Shown here: positions 1 through 10,489 of the stretch, in pieces
How the letters are laid out: the number at the start of each line of letters is the position of its first letter
Numbering within the stretch: position 1 is the first letter of the stretch
Origin: Crocodylus rhombifer
Lineage: Eukaryota; Chordata; Crocodylia; Crocodylidae
Reading direction: 5' to 3'
DNA: 64,000 bases
NCBI GenBank assembly: GCA_038503035.1
Contig: JAVSML010000040.1
Location: 248,001-312,000, forward strand
The notes under the pieces: model-generated
Databases searched by the model: none
What the model saw: only the letters and a program-made list of their open reading frames with translations
Told to the model about the DNA's origin: nothing
Made by a program: the position numbers and the translations under genes

Positions 1-930
1 GCTGGAAAGATGTGTCAAGTGGAATTGCACAGAGGTCTGTCCTGTACTTGGTATTATTCAGTATTTTCTTTATTTAATGACCAGGGTAACAGAATAGAGA
101 GTTTACTTATTAAATCTGTAGATGATCACAAGGTGGAAAAGGTTGCAGGCATTTTTCAGGATGGGGTTAGAATTTTAAGAAATTATCTTGATAAATTGGA
201 CAAATGGTCTGAAATGGAATTTATTTCAGTTTCAATTTAATAAAGACAAGTGGAAAGCACGTCATTTAGACAGGAATACTTGTAAATAGGGAACAATTGG
301 CTAGGCAGGAATTTAAAAATGGTTCTGAGGTTTTTGTAAGATCACATGGATGAGTCATTAATATTATACTGTTATGTGTAAAGTAAAACGTCATACTGGA
401 ATGCTTAAACAGGAGTATCAGATGCAAGGTGCCATGAAGTAGTCCTTCACTCTATTGGGCACTTACTTACAAGGCTTCAGCTAGAGTACGGTTTTTGGCA
501 CCACACTTCAAGAAAGATATGGACCAATAGGTGAAATTCTAGAAGTAATAAACTCTAGAAAAAAATAACCTGTGAAGTAAGATTGAAAGAACTGGATTTC
601 TTTAGTTTTAGGAAGAGAAGACCGAGGAGGAGACAAAGATATAGGTCTTCAAATCTGTGAAATGTTACCGCGGAAAGGAAGTTTATAAAATCATCTCCAT
701 GTCCACTGGGGATAGGGTTTAAAATGGAGCAAGGGATATTTAAGGTACAAATTAGAAAGAAGTTTGCTTGAATAGTTGAGCACTACAATAGATTAGCTGG
801 GTAGGTTATGGAATCCTGATCTTGTGGGTGGGGGGAAGGTGTGGCAGTGAACAAGTTAGATGAACATCTGTCAGGAATGGCTTAGGTACAATGAGTGTTT
901 TAGATTTTGCCTTGGAGCAGGAGAGAGGAC
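1..930 (+). mobile_element. Old, decayed CR1/L3-like LINE, 3' half of ORF2 and tail
   Basis: Conceptual translation shows scattered blocks of a CR1-type reverse transcriptase in the usual order. At about 100-220 a degraded catalytic-box region reads KSVDDHK where CR1 has KFADDTK, followed by LDKLDKW. Near 480-530 is LEYG followed by WHHTS-like sequence (CR1: LEYCVQFWAPHF). Near 585-625 is RLKELDFFSFRKRRPR (CR1: RLxxLDLFSLRKRRLR). A tail follows around 840-930 that resembles the CR1/L3 3' end. Many stops and frame changes separate the blocks, so it is far older than the copy at 57010. The left end is cut by the window edge. Confidence 0.75.
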
Positions 931-935
931 CAAGT

Positions 936-990
936 CAGTGGTGCTCAGCCTATGGCCCATGGGCCAGATCCAATCCCTGAAGTTACTCAA
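936..990 (+). mobile_element. Probable 5' end of a hAT-like DNA transposon
   Basis: Begins CAGTGGTGCTCAGCC, followed by a GGCCCATGGGCC palindrome and CAGATCC. This matches the start of the element at 26145 (CAGGGATGCTCAACC, then GGCC..GGCCAGAT) and is typical of hAT terminal repeats. It abuts the old CR1 tail directly. I did not find a matching right end, so the length is unknown; sequence to about 1380 may belong to it. Confidence 0.35.
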
Positions 991-1034
991 TCTCTCTTTC
1001 TCTCCCTTTTCCTTTCTCTCTCTCTTCTCTCCCT
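989..1034 (+). repeat. Polypyrimidine (CT-rich) low-complexity tract
   Basis: About 46 bases of almost pure C and T. It lies inside two overlapping open frames (860-1147 and 907-1377) that show no protein-like features beyond this tract. Confidence 0.8.
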
Positions 1035-2949
1035 CGTCCAACTACGGGTACAAACAAATGTTGAATTTGACCTGGGAAGAAGTGCGGTTGTTCAGATGCC
1101 CATGTCTGTTTTTTCTGGGACAAACCCGAAAAAGGTTAATGGCATAAGAAGTGCTAACACTGTCCTGGGACATCACAAAGTATATCTGAACAATGGTTTT
1201 GCAATCACATCACTGAATCAATGGCAGAAATGTGGTGGTGCATTCAGTCACTCATTAAATTCTTATTGGGAGGTCAATGTGAGCCCATGCCAATTTGGAG
1301 GTTTTTCTGTTTTGGGACAAGCACAAGCACAAACACCACATATCCCAGAACAAATGCAATGTCTATTTCTAGCCTAATAGTTATATGAAGTGGAACAGCT
1401 TTGGTGGAAGAGACTGTGAAATGCTTGCTTCATAGTATCCAGTAGGTTGGTAGCTCATGAACTGCATGGAGGAATTGGAAATGACATACAGGAATCGTCT
1501 TATTTGAAAATCATGCTGGTATTTAATTGTGGCTAAGGCTCCAAGAAGCATGGTGGTGGTGGGACATGGTGTGTGTGCATTTAGGGTTTAGCAGGGATTG
1601 GGTAGACTATAATGAGCTGTGAAGTCAGGTGACTTCCTCTGCATTGCCCGACTAGAAATACTGCTAGGCATTTGGTTTTAACTTTGAGTGGAACAGGAAT
1701 CAAATGGGGGTTGCGAGTGAATCAGTGCACCCCCACCGAATCCACCTCTGCTTCTAGCATTAGGTGGCAGCTAAGTGGAGGTTTTGAATGATGCTTAAGG
1801 GCTAGTGATTAGGCAGTTAACAGTCACTTTCCAAGGCTAAGTTCCTTTGTAGATCCAGCCATATGTGTGTTGCTGAATAAGGATGATTTTAAGCAAATGC
1901 CTAAGTACTGTGCTGCATTTGGGCCTATGACCAATTTTAAGTGTTTGCAGAATTATCCTTTATTTTGGCCAGTTAGATTTTTTTCTATGAGTAAAATGAG
2001 CACGAAGGCATTTGAACAACCTTAGATCATCAGTTGCCCACAATAAACTCCAGAAATGGTCATTGTGGTTGATGAATGCTTTCCTTTAAATATACAGTTT
2101 CCTTTGTAAGTAGTTATAGTAACTTGTTTTCAGTAGTGGACTTTATTGAGGGAAAGTGATTCTTTAGAAAATTATGGGCCTTAATCCTCCAATGACAAGG
2201 CTGTGTGATTCAATGCTGGGGTAAAACAAAATAGCTTTCTCTTGCTGACTCTATAGTCAGCTACAGTATGATTTGGCCCCTGGTGAAAATTAGAGGAACA
2301 ATAAGGCTCTTCTCATGTGAATCCAGCTTCTTGAACCCCCAAGTTGCTGTTCTGATGGCTGGTGTTTCCCAGAGTGTGATCTGTCCTATACTTCTGTGCC
2401 CCAGGCAGGCCCCTGATGCAGGTCCTAGTCAAATCTTTGAGAAAGCGGGATGGGAAGCCAGTGTTGCAGTCCTGAGGTGTATTGGCTGTTACAGTCCAGT
2501 TGACAGGTGTTTTTATGTGTGTTACGAATGACAACACATGTTTGTATGGTGTGCTTATAATATAAGGAGTCTACATTACTAGAATCTCTGAGCTGTCCTC
2601 TCACCACTGAATAGTAGGGGCTCTAATGAAGTCAGTACTCTAGGATATGTGAAAAGCTTCCTGTCATTTGGCTGTCCCTTGCACTAATATGTTTTCCTTC
2701 AAATGAGTTCAGGCTACTCCTGGCCTAGACCTTCCCTTTTTCCGGTGTCTTGTGCTAGTCTCCTAGGAGTGCTTGGATGTGGCTTTAGAGGTCAGTGTGT
2801 CATGTTGCTGCTGCTCTTTTTTCTTCAGGAAACTGCAGTGATTACTTTTGATGCAGGGCAGCTTTGTTAGTCTGAAGTTAGACAGAAGACAGGGCAGGGT
2901 GGCATCTAGGCTAACATGTCCAAAAATACGATGAAGCTTACAGGAGAAT
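1035..2949. other. No gene recognised
   Basis: Roughly 1.9 kb of A/T-rich single-copy-looking sequence. The open frames at 2268-2537 on both strands are short and overlap each other with no recognisable motif. I see no repeat boundaries here. Confidence 0.5.
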
Positions 2950-3432
2950 AGGGCTGTGCAAAGCTTTAGTTCCTGATTGAATTTAGTGGAGATTCAGCCT
3001 GATTTGGTGGCTGAATCTCTGAATCTGAATTGAATCTAATCAGAACCCTCATGGAGTGTCCCACAAGAGCACGGGGGGCTCCTCAACGTAGTCAGCAGCA
3101 GACCAGGAAGTGAACCAGAAGCAGTTCCAGTCCACTTCCGGGTTTGCCACCAAGCATGCAAAGGGGCCCCCCCCACGCTTCTGTGGGACTCTCTATTTGT
3201 CCCAGCATCATAGTGTCCATGAGCTGCTCTGGTACCTGGAGGTATGTAGAAAAAACTTTTAAAGCTATGTTTATGTCCAAATTGGTGATTCTCTGAATCA
3301 GCATCGAATCTTCAGATTCGGATTTGGCTGAAGTGAATCGGGGACAGTGATCTGAATGAACGAATTGAATTACTGTACCTGATTCAGGCCAAATCTGAAT
3401 CCAAATCAAATAGGGGCCACTTTCCACACCCT
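2950..3432 (+). mobile_element. MITE family A, copy 1, with 10-bp target duplication
   Basis: The 483-bp element starts AGGGCTGTGCAAAG and its right end, read in reverse complement, starts AGGGTGTGGAAAG, giving an imperfect terminal inverted repeat of about 13 bp. Flanks are ACAGGAGAAT (2940-2949) and ACAGGATAAT (3433-3442), a 10-bp direct repeat with one mismatch. The interior is rich in short GATTCAG/CTGAATC inverted motifs. There is no coding capacity; the minus-strand open frame 3092-3427 is a by-product of the repeat. A 5'-truncated second copy lies at 62075-62406. A 9-10 bp duplication would fit a Mutator-like origin, but the class is inference. Confidence 0.72.
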
Positions 3433-3442
3433 ACAGGATAAT

Positions 3443-3861
3443 AAACATCTTTAAAGAGGATTGTCTCATTTCTCATGGAAGAAGGGGGAACTTGCTTTGC
3501 CTAGAACATGAAGTATTCTAGTAGGCATTGATATAGTAATAAATGTGGCATAAAGCTAGGTAAAAGAGGCTGGCTATAATTTACCTAACATCTAGATGCA
3601 GGCATAGCACCCCCATGCAGGCAGGCCTGGAAGCTCATGTTTAAATTGTTGCTTGCAGGAACTCCCAAATTGCCCTGCTGCCACTTAGCACATCCAGAAT
3701 CAGCCTGTCAGAGCCAGCAATCTTTTCTGGACTGTGAATCTGTTCAGAGGGAGGTGAAACTGATGTAACCTAGGGGCAGCAATAAGAGACCTTTAGATAT
3801 ATCTATGTACTGTATTTTGATGAGACAAGGAAGAGCAGGAGTAAGAGTTTAGTATAATGGG
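3443..3861. other. No gene recognised
   Basis: Unremarkable spacer between MITE A and the 5' end of the full-length CR1. Confidence 0.5.
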
Positions 3862-4100
3862 AGTCAGGAGCAGAGAAGGGAACTGGACACATGTGCATCC
3901 CTGCACACATGTGCCCCCTTACCTAACCCGAGACAGAGGAGGAGGTGAATGCAACAGTGGAGCCAGCAGCGAGGTCAGCAACAGCTGACCCCCCAGAGGT
4001 AAGTGGGGCAGAGGGAGCTGGCACATCTGAGCCAGATCCAGAGGGGAAGCCCCCGGATCCCTTTTAGTTTAGCTGGTAGGGAGCCATGCTTCCGAGCTGT
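3862..4100 (+). repeat. CR1 5' UTR monomer, copy 1
   Basis: Begins AGTCAGGAGCAGAGAAGGGA and carries CACATGTG palindromes, a GGTAAGTGGGG motif that matches a 5' splice site, and a CTTTTAGTT..GGTAGGGAG block. The same order recurs from 4347, a spacing of 485 bp. Detectable similarity continues to about 4130. The non-duplicated stretch 4131-4346 follows it and carries the promoter-like elements. Confidence 0.7.
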
Positions 4101-4277
4101 GCCGCACGAACAGAGCACGCAAATGGGGAGGGCTAGGGTTGACTTTCCTCCCAGGCTAGGGAGCACCCCCAGGGCTAACCCTTGAGGTACAGGCACTGGC
4201 AGCACTGGATCCCCCCAGCAGGGGAACATAGGGGGCGGAACTGCTGGGAGTCACTTCTGGGAAGCCAGGAGTGCCTG

Positions 4278-4326
4278 ATTGGCTGTTGGGGCAGCCACGG
4301 GATATTCAAACCATGGCCTTTAAAAG
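4278..4326 (+). promoter_or_regulatory. CCAAT/TATA-like promoter inside the CR1 5' region
   Basis: An inverted CCAAT box (ATTGG, 4278-4282) lies about 40 bp before a TATA-like box (TTTAAAAG, 4319-4326), which lies 21-28 bp before the first base of the second monomer. The spacing fits an RNA polymerase II promoter whose start site is the monomer boundary. The motifs are seen in the sequence; promoter function is inferred. Confidence 0.45.
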
Positions 4327-4346
4327 CATAGCCCCTGGCACTTCAG

Positions 4347-4590
4347 AGCCAGGAGCAGAGAGGAGAGGAGGGAACTGGGCACACATGTGTCCCTGCACAC
4401 ATGTGTGCCCCCTTACCTGACCTGAGGCGGAGGCGGAGGTGGACGCAACAGCAGACCCACTGGTGGGGGCAGCAACAGCTGATCCCCCAAAAGGTAAGTG
4501 GGGCAGGGAGGGGAAGCCCCCCAAATCCCTTTTAGTTGAGCCGGTAGGGAGGTGTGGCACATGAACAGAACACACATATAGGTGTGCTCT
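4347..4590 (+). repeat. CR1 5' UTR monomer, copy 2
   Basis: Begins AGCCAGGAGCAGAGAGGAG and repeats the CACATGTG palindromes, the GGTAAGTGGGG motif and the CTTTTAGTT..GGTAGGGAG block of the first monomer. It starts about 28 bp after the TTTAAAAG box at 4319, the distance expected between a TATA box and a start site. Sequence after 4590 diverges from the first unit and leads into ORF1. Confidence 0.7.
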
Positions 4591-4896
4591 GTAAGGGTAT
4601 GCCAGTGTTTGCGTTGGCATTTGTACAGGCGGACAAGCAGAAGGGGCTAGGAGGGAGACTCCAGCAAGGGTAGGGCAAAGGCACCACACAAAAATATAAA
4701 TAAATAGCAATTTATAAAATGGTGTCAACATGGAATGCTGCTAGGGCCCCTGCCAGGTGGGGGTGCCTACTTGGGGCTTGTCTGAGGCCTCCACCCAGAC
4801 AGAGCCCATGGGGGAGCTGGCATCCCCCTGCCCCCCCGGCCTGTGGGGGATGGCCAGCAGGGCCGGGGGGGCAGGGAATGTCGTGCAGGCACCCAG

Positions 4897-5757
4897 CTTA
4901 GGGCCCTAGAGGCGCAAGTGAGGGAGCTCCAGGAGGAGGTTAGCAGGCTGAGGTGAATCAGGGAGGTGGAGGATGAAATTAATGGGTATTTTCTCTCTCT
5001 GCAGGGGCATGGATCCAAGGAAGAAGCACCCTGGGAGGTGCCCTCCACAGTGGAGTGGGAGCTGGTCCCCTCCAGAACCAGGGCTGCTTGCAGCCGAGCA
5101 GTACCAGTTCCTCCAGTCTGGCTGGAGAACAGGTACGAGGCCCTGGTGACATCGCAGGAGAAGGAAGGAGAGGAGGAAACCTCTGGAGAGGAGGTCACTC
5201 CACACTCTCCACACTCTGAACAGGCTGAAGGAGCTAAGCAGACCCAGAGGAAGAAACATCAAGTGATCATCATAGGTGACTCCATCCTGAGAGGTACAGA
5301 GGGTCCCATCTGTTGCCAGAACCCTTCGACATGCAAGGTCTACTGCTGGCCCATAGATTCAGAATGTGATGTGGATGATCCCAGCCATTATCCAGCCCAC
5401 TGATTACTACCCCATGGTCCTAATACATGGACACTAATGATATGGCCAGGAGAAGCCCTACTCACCTGATGACGGACTACCATGCTTTGTGAGGCATGCT
5501 GAGGAGGATAGGGGCACAAGTGGTATTCTCTTCTGTTCTACCAGTGAGCGGACGTGGAAGATGACATGAGACCTGTATTAGAGAGGTCAACTTGCAGCTT
5601 CAGGAATGGTGTCTCAAGGCAGGCTTCAGCTTCCTAGACAACGACCCACACATCAGGACGAGAGACATGCTCGGGTGGGATGGGCTTCACCTTTCCCCCA
5701 AAAGTAAGTGTGTGCTCTCTTCTAGGTTGGCTGATCTCCTTCGGGGGACTTTAAACT
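4897..5757 (+). pseudogene. CR1 ORF1 remnant: coiled coil plus SGNH esterase domain
   Basis: CR1 ORF1 proteins are RNA-binding, gag-like proteins, and several CR1 lineages carry an SGNH/GDSL esterase domain. Here a heptad-like segment (LRALEAQVRELQEEVSRLR, 4897-4953) is followed by an in-frame TGA at 4954. The same frame then continues through a KEGEEETSGEE acidic stretch and the esterase block I, GDSILRGTE, with the nucleophile serine codon at 5281-5283, before stopping at 5401. Later esterase blocks persist in other frames: a TNDMARR segment near 5432 (family: GTND) and DGLHLS at 5679-5696 holding the catalytic Asp and His codons. The ORF is therefore recognisable across about 860 bp but broken by at least one stop and a frameshift. 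It lies about 180 bp upstream of ORF2, as in other CR1 elements. Confidence 0.75.
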
Positions 5758-5936
5758 AGGCTTATCGGGGGGTAGAGGAAGATGAGGGTGGAGAAAGCCT
5801 TGGACCATTAAACCAAGTGTCACCCACAAGAACAGCCCAGCCTAGACTGATGATGGGCAGAACAAATACCCAGGTAAGTAGCAGGGGCCTGAGTAGTAGT
5901 GAGATTAGGGGGGCAATGCATGCATCTTCAGGAGGC

Positions 5937-6770
5937 CTCAAATGCCTCTAAACTAATGCTCATACTATGGGGAACACACAGGAGGAACTTACCCTCCTGC
6001 TAGCTGACACAAACCCAGACATAGTGGGGCTCACCGAAATGTGGTGGGACCCAGCACACGACTGGACAGTGAATATCAAGGGCTACAGGCTGTACAGGAG
6101 GGATAGGAGGAAAGCTGGGGGTGTGGTGCTCTACATCAAGGAGAAATACACATCCTTGATGAGTAGCACTGGGTCAGAGGAGGGGCACACTGAAATGCTC
6201 TGGGTTAGAATAAAAGGAGGTCAAGGGAAAAGGGACTTAATGGTAGGGGTCTACTACAGACCATTCAACCAAGGGGAAGAGCTAGACTGGGAATTCTTAA
6301 GTCAGCTCATGGAGGCAGTAGGGTCAAAGGACATGGTCATCATGGGTGACTTAAACTTTCCAGACTTCTGCTGGGAGGAACAGTCAGCCAGGTCTGACCG
6401 CTCACATAGGTTCCTAGCTGAGATACAGGACCTCCTTCTAACCCAGAAGATGCACAGCCCCACCAGGGGAGATGCCTTGTTGGATCTGGTCCTGGCCACG
6501 GGCAACGATCTAGTGAGGGGTCTGCGGTTGCTCGACCACCAGGGAGACAACAATCATCACCTGCTGGAATTCACCATCCAGTGCAAGGTGGCAAAGGCCT
6601 GCAGCAAGGCAGCAACCCTGGACTTCAGGAGGGTGGATTTCAATGAGGTAAGGAAAATAGTCAAGGAGACACTGAGGCCCTGGAGAGGAGGGGAGTCGGG
6701 TGTCCAAGAAGAGTGGTCGTTCCTTAAAGAGACAATTCTCCAAGTCCAAAGGGATGTAATCCCAACATAG
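5937..6770 (+). pseudogene. CR1 ORF2, apurinic-type endonuclease domain
   Basis: This domain nicks target DNA to prime reverse transcription. The frame from ATG 5967 to the stop at 6768 gives 267 residues with the expected motifs in order: GLTEMWWD with the catalytic Glu (about residue 20), GGVVLYIKE, GVYYRPFNQ, VIMGDLNFPDFCWE (GDxN, about residue 125), RGDALLDLVLA, and a DHQGDNNHHLL version of the terminal Asp-His motif. Homology to CR1 extends upstream of that ATG in the same frame: LKCL, a TAA at 5949-5951, then TNAHT, where intact CR1 copies have a tyrosine codon. The ATG at 5967 is therefore not the original start. The frame ends in a premature TAG inside VIPT, before the reverse transcriptase. 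Confidence 0.8.
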
Positions 6771-8512
6771 ATCAAAGGGGTCAAGAGGGCACAAAAGCCC
6801 CCATGGCTCACCAAAAGCATCCGGGAACGTCTCCTAGCTAAAAAAGGAGACCCAATGGAAAGGAGAGGCCGTCACCAGGGAGGACTATACCTCTGTTGCT
6901 CAGGGCTGTAAGCAGACAGTCAGGAAGGCCAAGGCGGAGCTGGAACTGGGACTAACTATGCAGATCAAGGACAACAAGAAGTACTTTTTTAAATACATAG
7001 GGGGTAAAAAGAAGGTACCGGGTAACGTGAAGCCTCTGCAGGTCATCACACCAGACAGCAAAGCTAACCTGTTTAACAATTTCTTTGCCCCCATTTTTCT
7101 GAGCAGGGACTGGGTCATCCCCCCACCGGGACCCCCATAGGCCCCATGGGAGGCACACCCAGGCCTAGGATCAGTGAGGACCTAGTCAGGGAACTTCTGG
7201 AGGGACTGGATGTATTTAAGTCAGCAGGTCATGATGATCTCTGCCCCAGAGTGCTGAGGGAATTAGCAGATGTCATTTTGGGACCCCTGGCATGGCTTTA
7301 TGAGCACTCATGATGCTCTGGCATTGTGCCAGAGGACTGGAAAAGGGCCTGTGTGGTTCCTATTTTCAAAAAAGGGAGAAAGGAGGACCCAGGAAACTAT
7401 AAGCCAGTTAGTCTTACCTTGGTCCTAGGTAAGCTTTTTGAGAGAATTATCCTGGTGCATGTCTGTGATGGGCCAGCAGAGGAGATTATGCCTGGGGGCA
7501 AACAACATGGGTTCATGAGAGGCAGGTTCTGTTAGACCAACCTGGTGGCCTTCTATGACCAGATCACAAAATCCTTAGACACAGGTGTCGCAGTGGACGT
7601 AGTCTTTCTGGACTTTAGGAAGGCCTTCAACACTATCTCTCACCCCATTCTCATTAAAAAACTAGGAGACTGTGGCGTTGATACCTATACAGTCAGATGG
7701 ATCACTTGTTGGCTGGAGGGCCACACCCAGAGAGTGGTGATGGATGGGTCTTATTCGACTTGGAGGGATGTTGGCAGTGGGGTTCCACAGGGCTCGATCC
7801 TCGGGCCCGCACTGTTCAACATCTTCATCAGTTGCTTGGACAAGGCGGGTAAAAAGCACCCTGTTCAAATTTGCAGATGACACTAAGATGTGGGGAGAAG
7901 TGGGCATGCTAGAAGGAAGGAACAGGCTGCAATCAGACCTAGACAGGTTACAGGGGTGGGCAGGTGAGAACAGGATCGGTTTCAACACTAACAAATACAA
8001 GGTACTGCACTTGGGGAGAAAGAACCAGCACCATACCTACAGGCTGGGGAATTCCCTTCTTGTCAGTGCAGAGGCAGAAAAGGATCTTGGAGTCATCATT
8101 CCTGCCAAAATGAACATGGGCCAACAGTGTGGGGATGCAGTCAGGAAGGCCAACCGCACCTTGTCATGCATCCACAGATGCATCTCAGGCAGGTCCAGGG
8201 AGGTGATCCTCCCCCTCTACGCAGCACTGGTCAGGCCACAGTTGGAGTACTGCGTCCAGTTCTGGGCTCAGGAGGGATGTGGACAACATGGAGAGCGTCC
8301 AGAGGAGTGCCACCTGCATGATCAGGAGTGACTAGAAATAATGGTCACAAGCTGGCAGAGGGTAGATTCAGGCTAGACATCAGGAGGCGCTACTTCACTG
8401 TTGGGGCAGCTAGGATATGGAAGCAACTTCCAAGCGAAGTGGTGCCGGCTCCTACACTGGGGTCTTTAAGAGGAGGCTAGACAAGCTTGCTGGGGTCGTT
8501 TGACCCCAGTAC
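6771..8512 (+). pseudogene. CR1 ORF2, reverse transcriptase and C-terminal region (broken)
   Basis: This continues the endonuclease frame after a stop. Pieces in different frames read: DNKKYFFKYIGGKKK (6967-7011); PEDWKRACVVPIFKKGRK then NYKPVSLTLVLGK (7329-7436); LDFRKAFNT with the first catalytic Asp (about 7609); [16 protein letters not shown]; and [11 protein letters not shown] with the two catalytic Asp residues (7870-7902) after a frame change near 7850. The C-terminal part continues with LGRKNQHHTY and LVRPQLEYCVQFW (about 8227-8265). Around 8325 the sequence jumps from the RATCMI-equivalent directly to TRNNGHKL, missing roughly 150 bp present in the 57010 copy. In-frame stops occur at 7533 and elsewhere. 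No active product is possible. Confidence 0.8.
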
Positions 8513-8590
8513 TCTTTCCTGCCATGGCAGGGGGTGGACTTGATGATCTGCTCAGGCCCCTTCCAACCCTACCAGCTATGAAACTATAAC

Positions 8591-9384
8591 ATTACAATAT
8601 TGCAGCACCCTTTTTGGGTTATGTTTCAAAAGCTTCAGTCTTATCAGTCCTCCACAGAGCTCTCTCTTTCAGAGGTAATTTTGAATAGGAGCACACTCCC
8701 AACATCCTTCCTGTCCTTATTTCTCATGTTGGAACAATGCCATGAGAAACTGCAGAATTCTTCCGCAAGGTTGTGATAATCAGAATGAGTCTTCCCTCCC
8801 GTCTTGATCCCTCCTTTCCCGTCCCCTTCTCCAGATTCAGTAGATAGCTTGGATGGAACACTGCAGCTCCAAAACTAACAATCTTTTTTTTTTGTCCTTT
8901 GATGGGTTCAAATCTGGTACATGCAGACAAGAGGAAGGGGCTTGGCTTGGAGAAATAAAACTAAAAGATCCTTTTGCAGTAGAAAAAGGGTGGGGCAATA
9001 TTTCTGCATATTTATACAGTCCTTGAATGATGTGGTGCAGCCTCCATGATTTAGATCTCATTCATTTTGTGGAAGGATGAGAAATTAGAGATGTAGCCTG
9101 CTGCTCTTGGCAGAGCATCCAGGGTGGTTGGCTACTTTTTGGCTTTCCCTTGATGTGTGTTTAAACCACAGCCTAGAATTTGGCATAAGGTGGATTTTTC
9201 CCACTTGTTTTATTTCTAAATATTCTTCAGAAGCTTCAGTGGAATAAAGAGTGTTGCTTTGATCAGCCAAACCTACGCAGCACTGAAGCAAATGTCTGTC
9301 CATGTTCAGCCATTTTTTATTTAATTTAATTTGATTTGGGGTCAGGAGGGAATTTTACCTCATGTTCAGATTGATATGGATTGT
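8591..9384. other. No gene recognised
   Basis: About 0.8 kb of A/T-rich spacer with a short poly-T run at 8884-8893. Small minus-strand open frames (8724-9303) have no recognisable motif. Confidence 0.5.
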
Positions 9385-9535
9385 GGGCGGGGTTGCCTTT
9401 CTCTGTAGCAGGGGGCATGGCCTTCTGCCTGAGATCTCTTGATAGGAGTTTCCCCTCCCCCCCCCAGACCTGATTGCAGACTGCAACACTCAGGTCCAGA
9501 AGACTTCAGGGGTGGAACCCTGAAGTATATAAAAG
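9385..9535 (+). promoter_or_regulatory. GC box and TATA box, probable LTR promoter
   Basis: A GC box (GGGCGGGG, 9385-9392) stands 134 bp upstream of a near-perfect TATA box (TATATAAAAG, 9526-9535). The expected start lies near 9560, in the GTGAGGGAGACATC stretch. The TATA box lies inside the candidate LTR at 9404-10590; the GC box lies just outside its proposed left end. Confidence 0.55.
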
Positions 9536-10379
9536 GAGCTGCATGCCCAGCGTGAGGGAGACATCTGGGACAGAGAAGAGCGGGGCTTAGAAGAGCTGCG
9601 AGCTGCTCAGCAGAGCGAAGCAGTAGTCCAGAAGCGCCCCTGAAGATGGCAGATGGCTCCAGCAACTAGACTCTCGATGTGCAGCCTGGCACACAGTGTC
9701 CAGACCCTGGGAGCTGCGTGAGGTGGCTCGGACCAGAGACATGGTGCACAGGATGGTGCACAGAGTAGGACCTCTGGAGCACTTGGGTGGCTCAGGTCCG
9801 CAACCCCTGGAACAAGGCTGGGGGTTAATGCAGGAGGCTCTGCACGAAGGGTCCAGGAGCAGACCAAGCCTGGTGCTGCACAAGGCAGCCCAGGCCTCTG
9901 ACCTACAGCAAAAGGTTGAGTCCAGAGAGCCAAACGGTCATCTGGCTACTGAGCCAGCAGACAGGGGCAAGCCAGAAGCCCTGCATAGTGGAGCCCTGTT
10001 CCAGGGGAGAGCGACCTCCCCAGAAGACCACTGTAGGTGAGAAAGCAGCCTGGCACAGAGGACGAGGACCACCCTCCAGGCCTAGAATCTGTGAGGGAAA
10101 AGAGGATTCCCATGGGGGAGGGGAGTCCCCCCGGTTAGTTAAGGGCTCCTGAGAGGGGAGGTCCCACTGAAAGGGCCCCCCTAAAGTTGCCAGCTTCTTT
10201 GTAGGGCTTGGGAAAAGCCCAAGGGCATTGGGGATTCCCCTCGGGACTGAGTTTATCTTTGGGGTTTCTCTGTTTCAGATCAGATACTTACCTGTGACTT
10301 ACCTGTATCTGGAGCACTGGTATAAGGGTTTTTGTCATTTACCCAGAGGTTATTGTTATGTTACTGGTTTAGATATCTT

Positions 10380-10398
10380 ATACATACATACATACATA

Positions 10399-10433
<35 letters not shown>
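10380..10433 (+). repeat. (TACA)n/(CA)n microsatellite
   Basis: Five TACA-type units grade into about 15 CA units. It lies within the candidate LTR and accounts for the short frames 10228-10479 (+) and 10378-10593 (-). Confidence 0.9.
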
Positions 10434-10435
<2 letters not shown>

Positions 10436-10483
10436 TACATATGTTTATATCCATGTTCCTTTCCTTTGTGATAAGTTAATGTA

Positions 10484-10489
10484 AATAAA
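10484..10489 (+). terminator. AATAAA polyadenylation signal
   Basis: Canonical hexamer about 950 bp downstream of the TATA box at 9526. A TGTGTATATAG stretch follows. Function is inferred. Confidence 0.35.

Larger units (their letters stand above)
3862..8590 (+). mobile_element. Nearly full-length CR1 LINE with tandem 5' monomers, ORF1 and ORF2 (defective)
   Basis: About 4.7 kb containing every CR1 section in order: repeated 5' untranslated region (3862-4730), ORF1 remnant (4897-5757), ORF2 endonuclease (5937-6770), ORF2 reverse transcriptase (6771-8512) and a short 3' tail with the CR1-type GATGATCTGC..CCTTCCAACCCT sequence ending in a TATGAAACTATAA-like terminus. CR1 copies are usually 5'-truncated, so retention of a 5' region is unusual. 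Stops and frameshifts in both ORFs and a deletion near 8325 make it non-autonomous. Closest relatives in the window are the copies at 20605 and 57010. No clear target-site duplication is visible, which is normal for CR1. Confidence 0.88.

Noticed and set aside
907..1377. 156-codon frame
   Set aside because: Runs through a CR1/hAT junction and a polypyrimidine tract; no coherent protein signature.
9587..10152. Overlapping frames of about 100 codons on both strands after the TATA box at 9526
   Set aside because: No domain, no signal sequence and equal openness on both strands; the region looks like LTR or non-coding transcript sequence.
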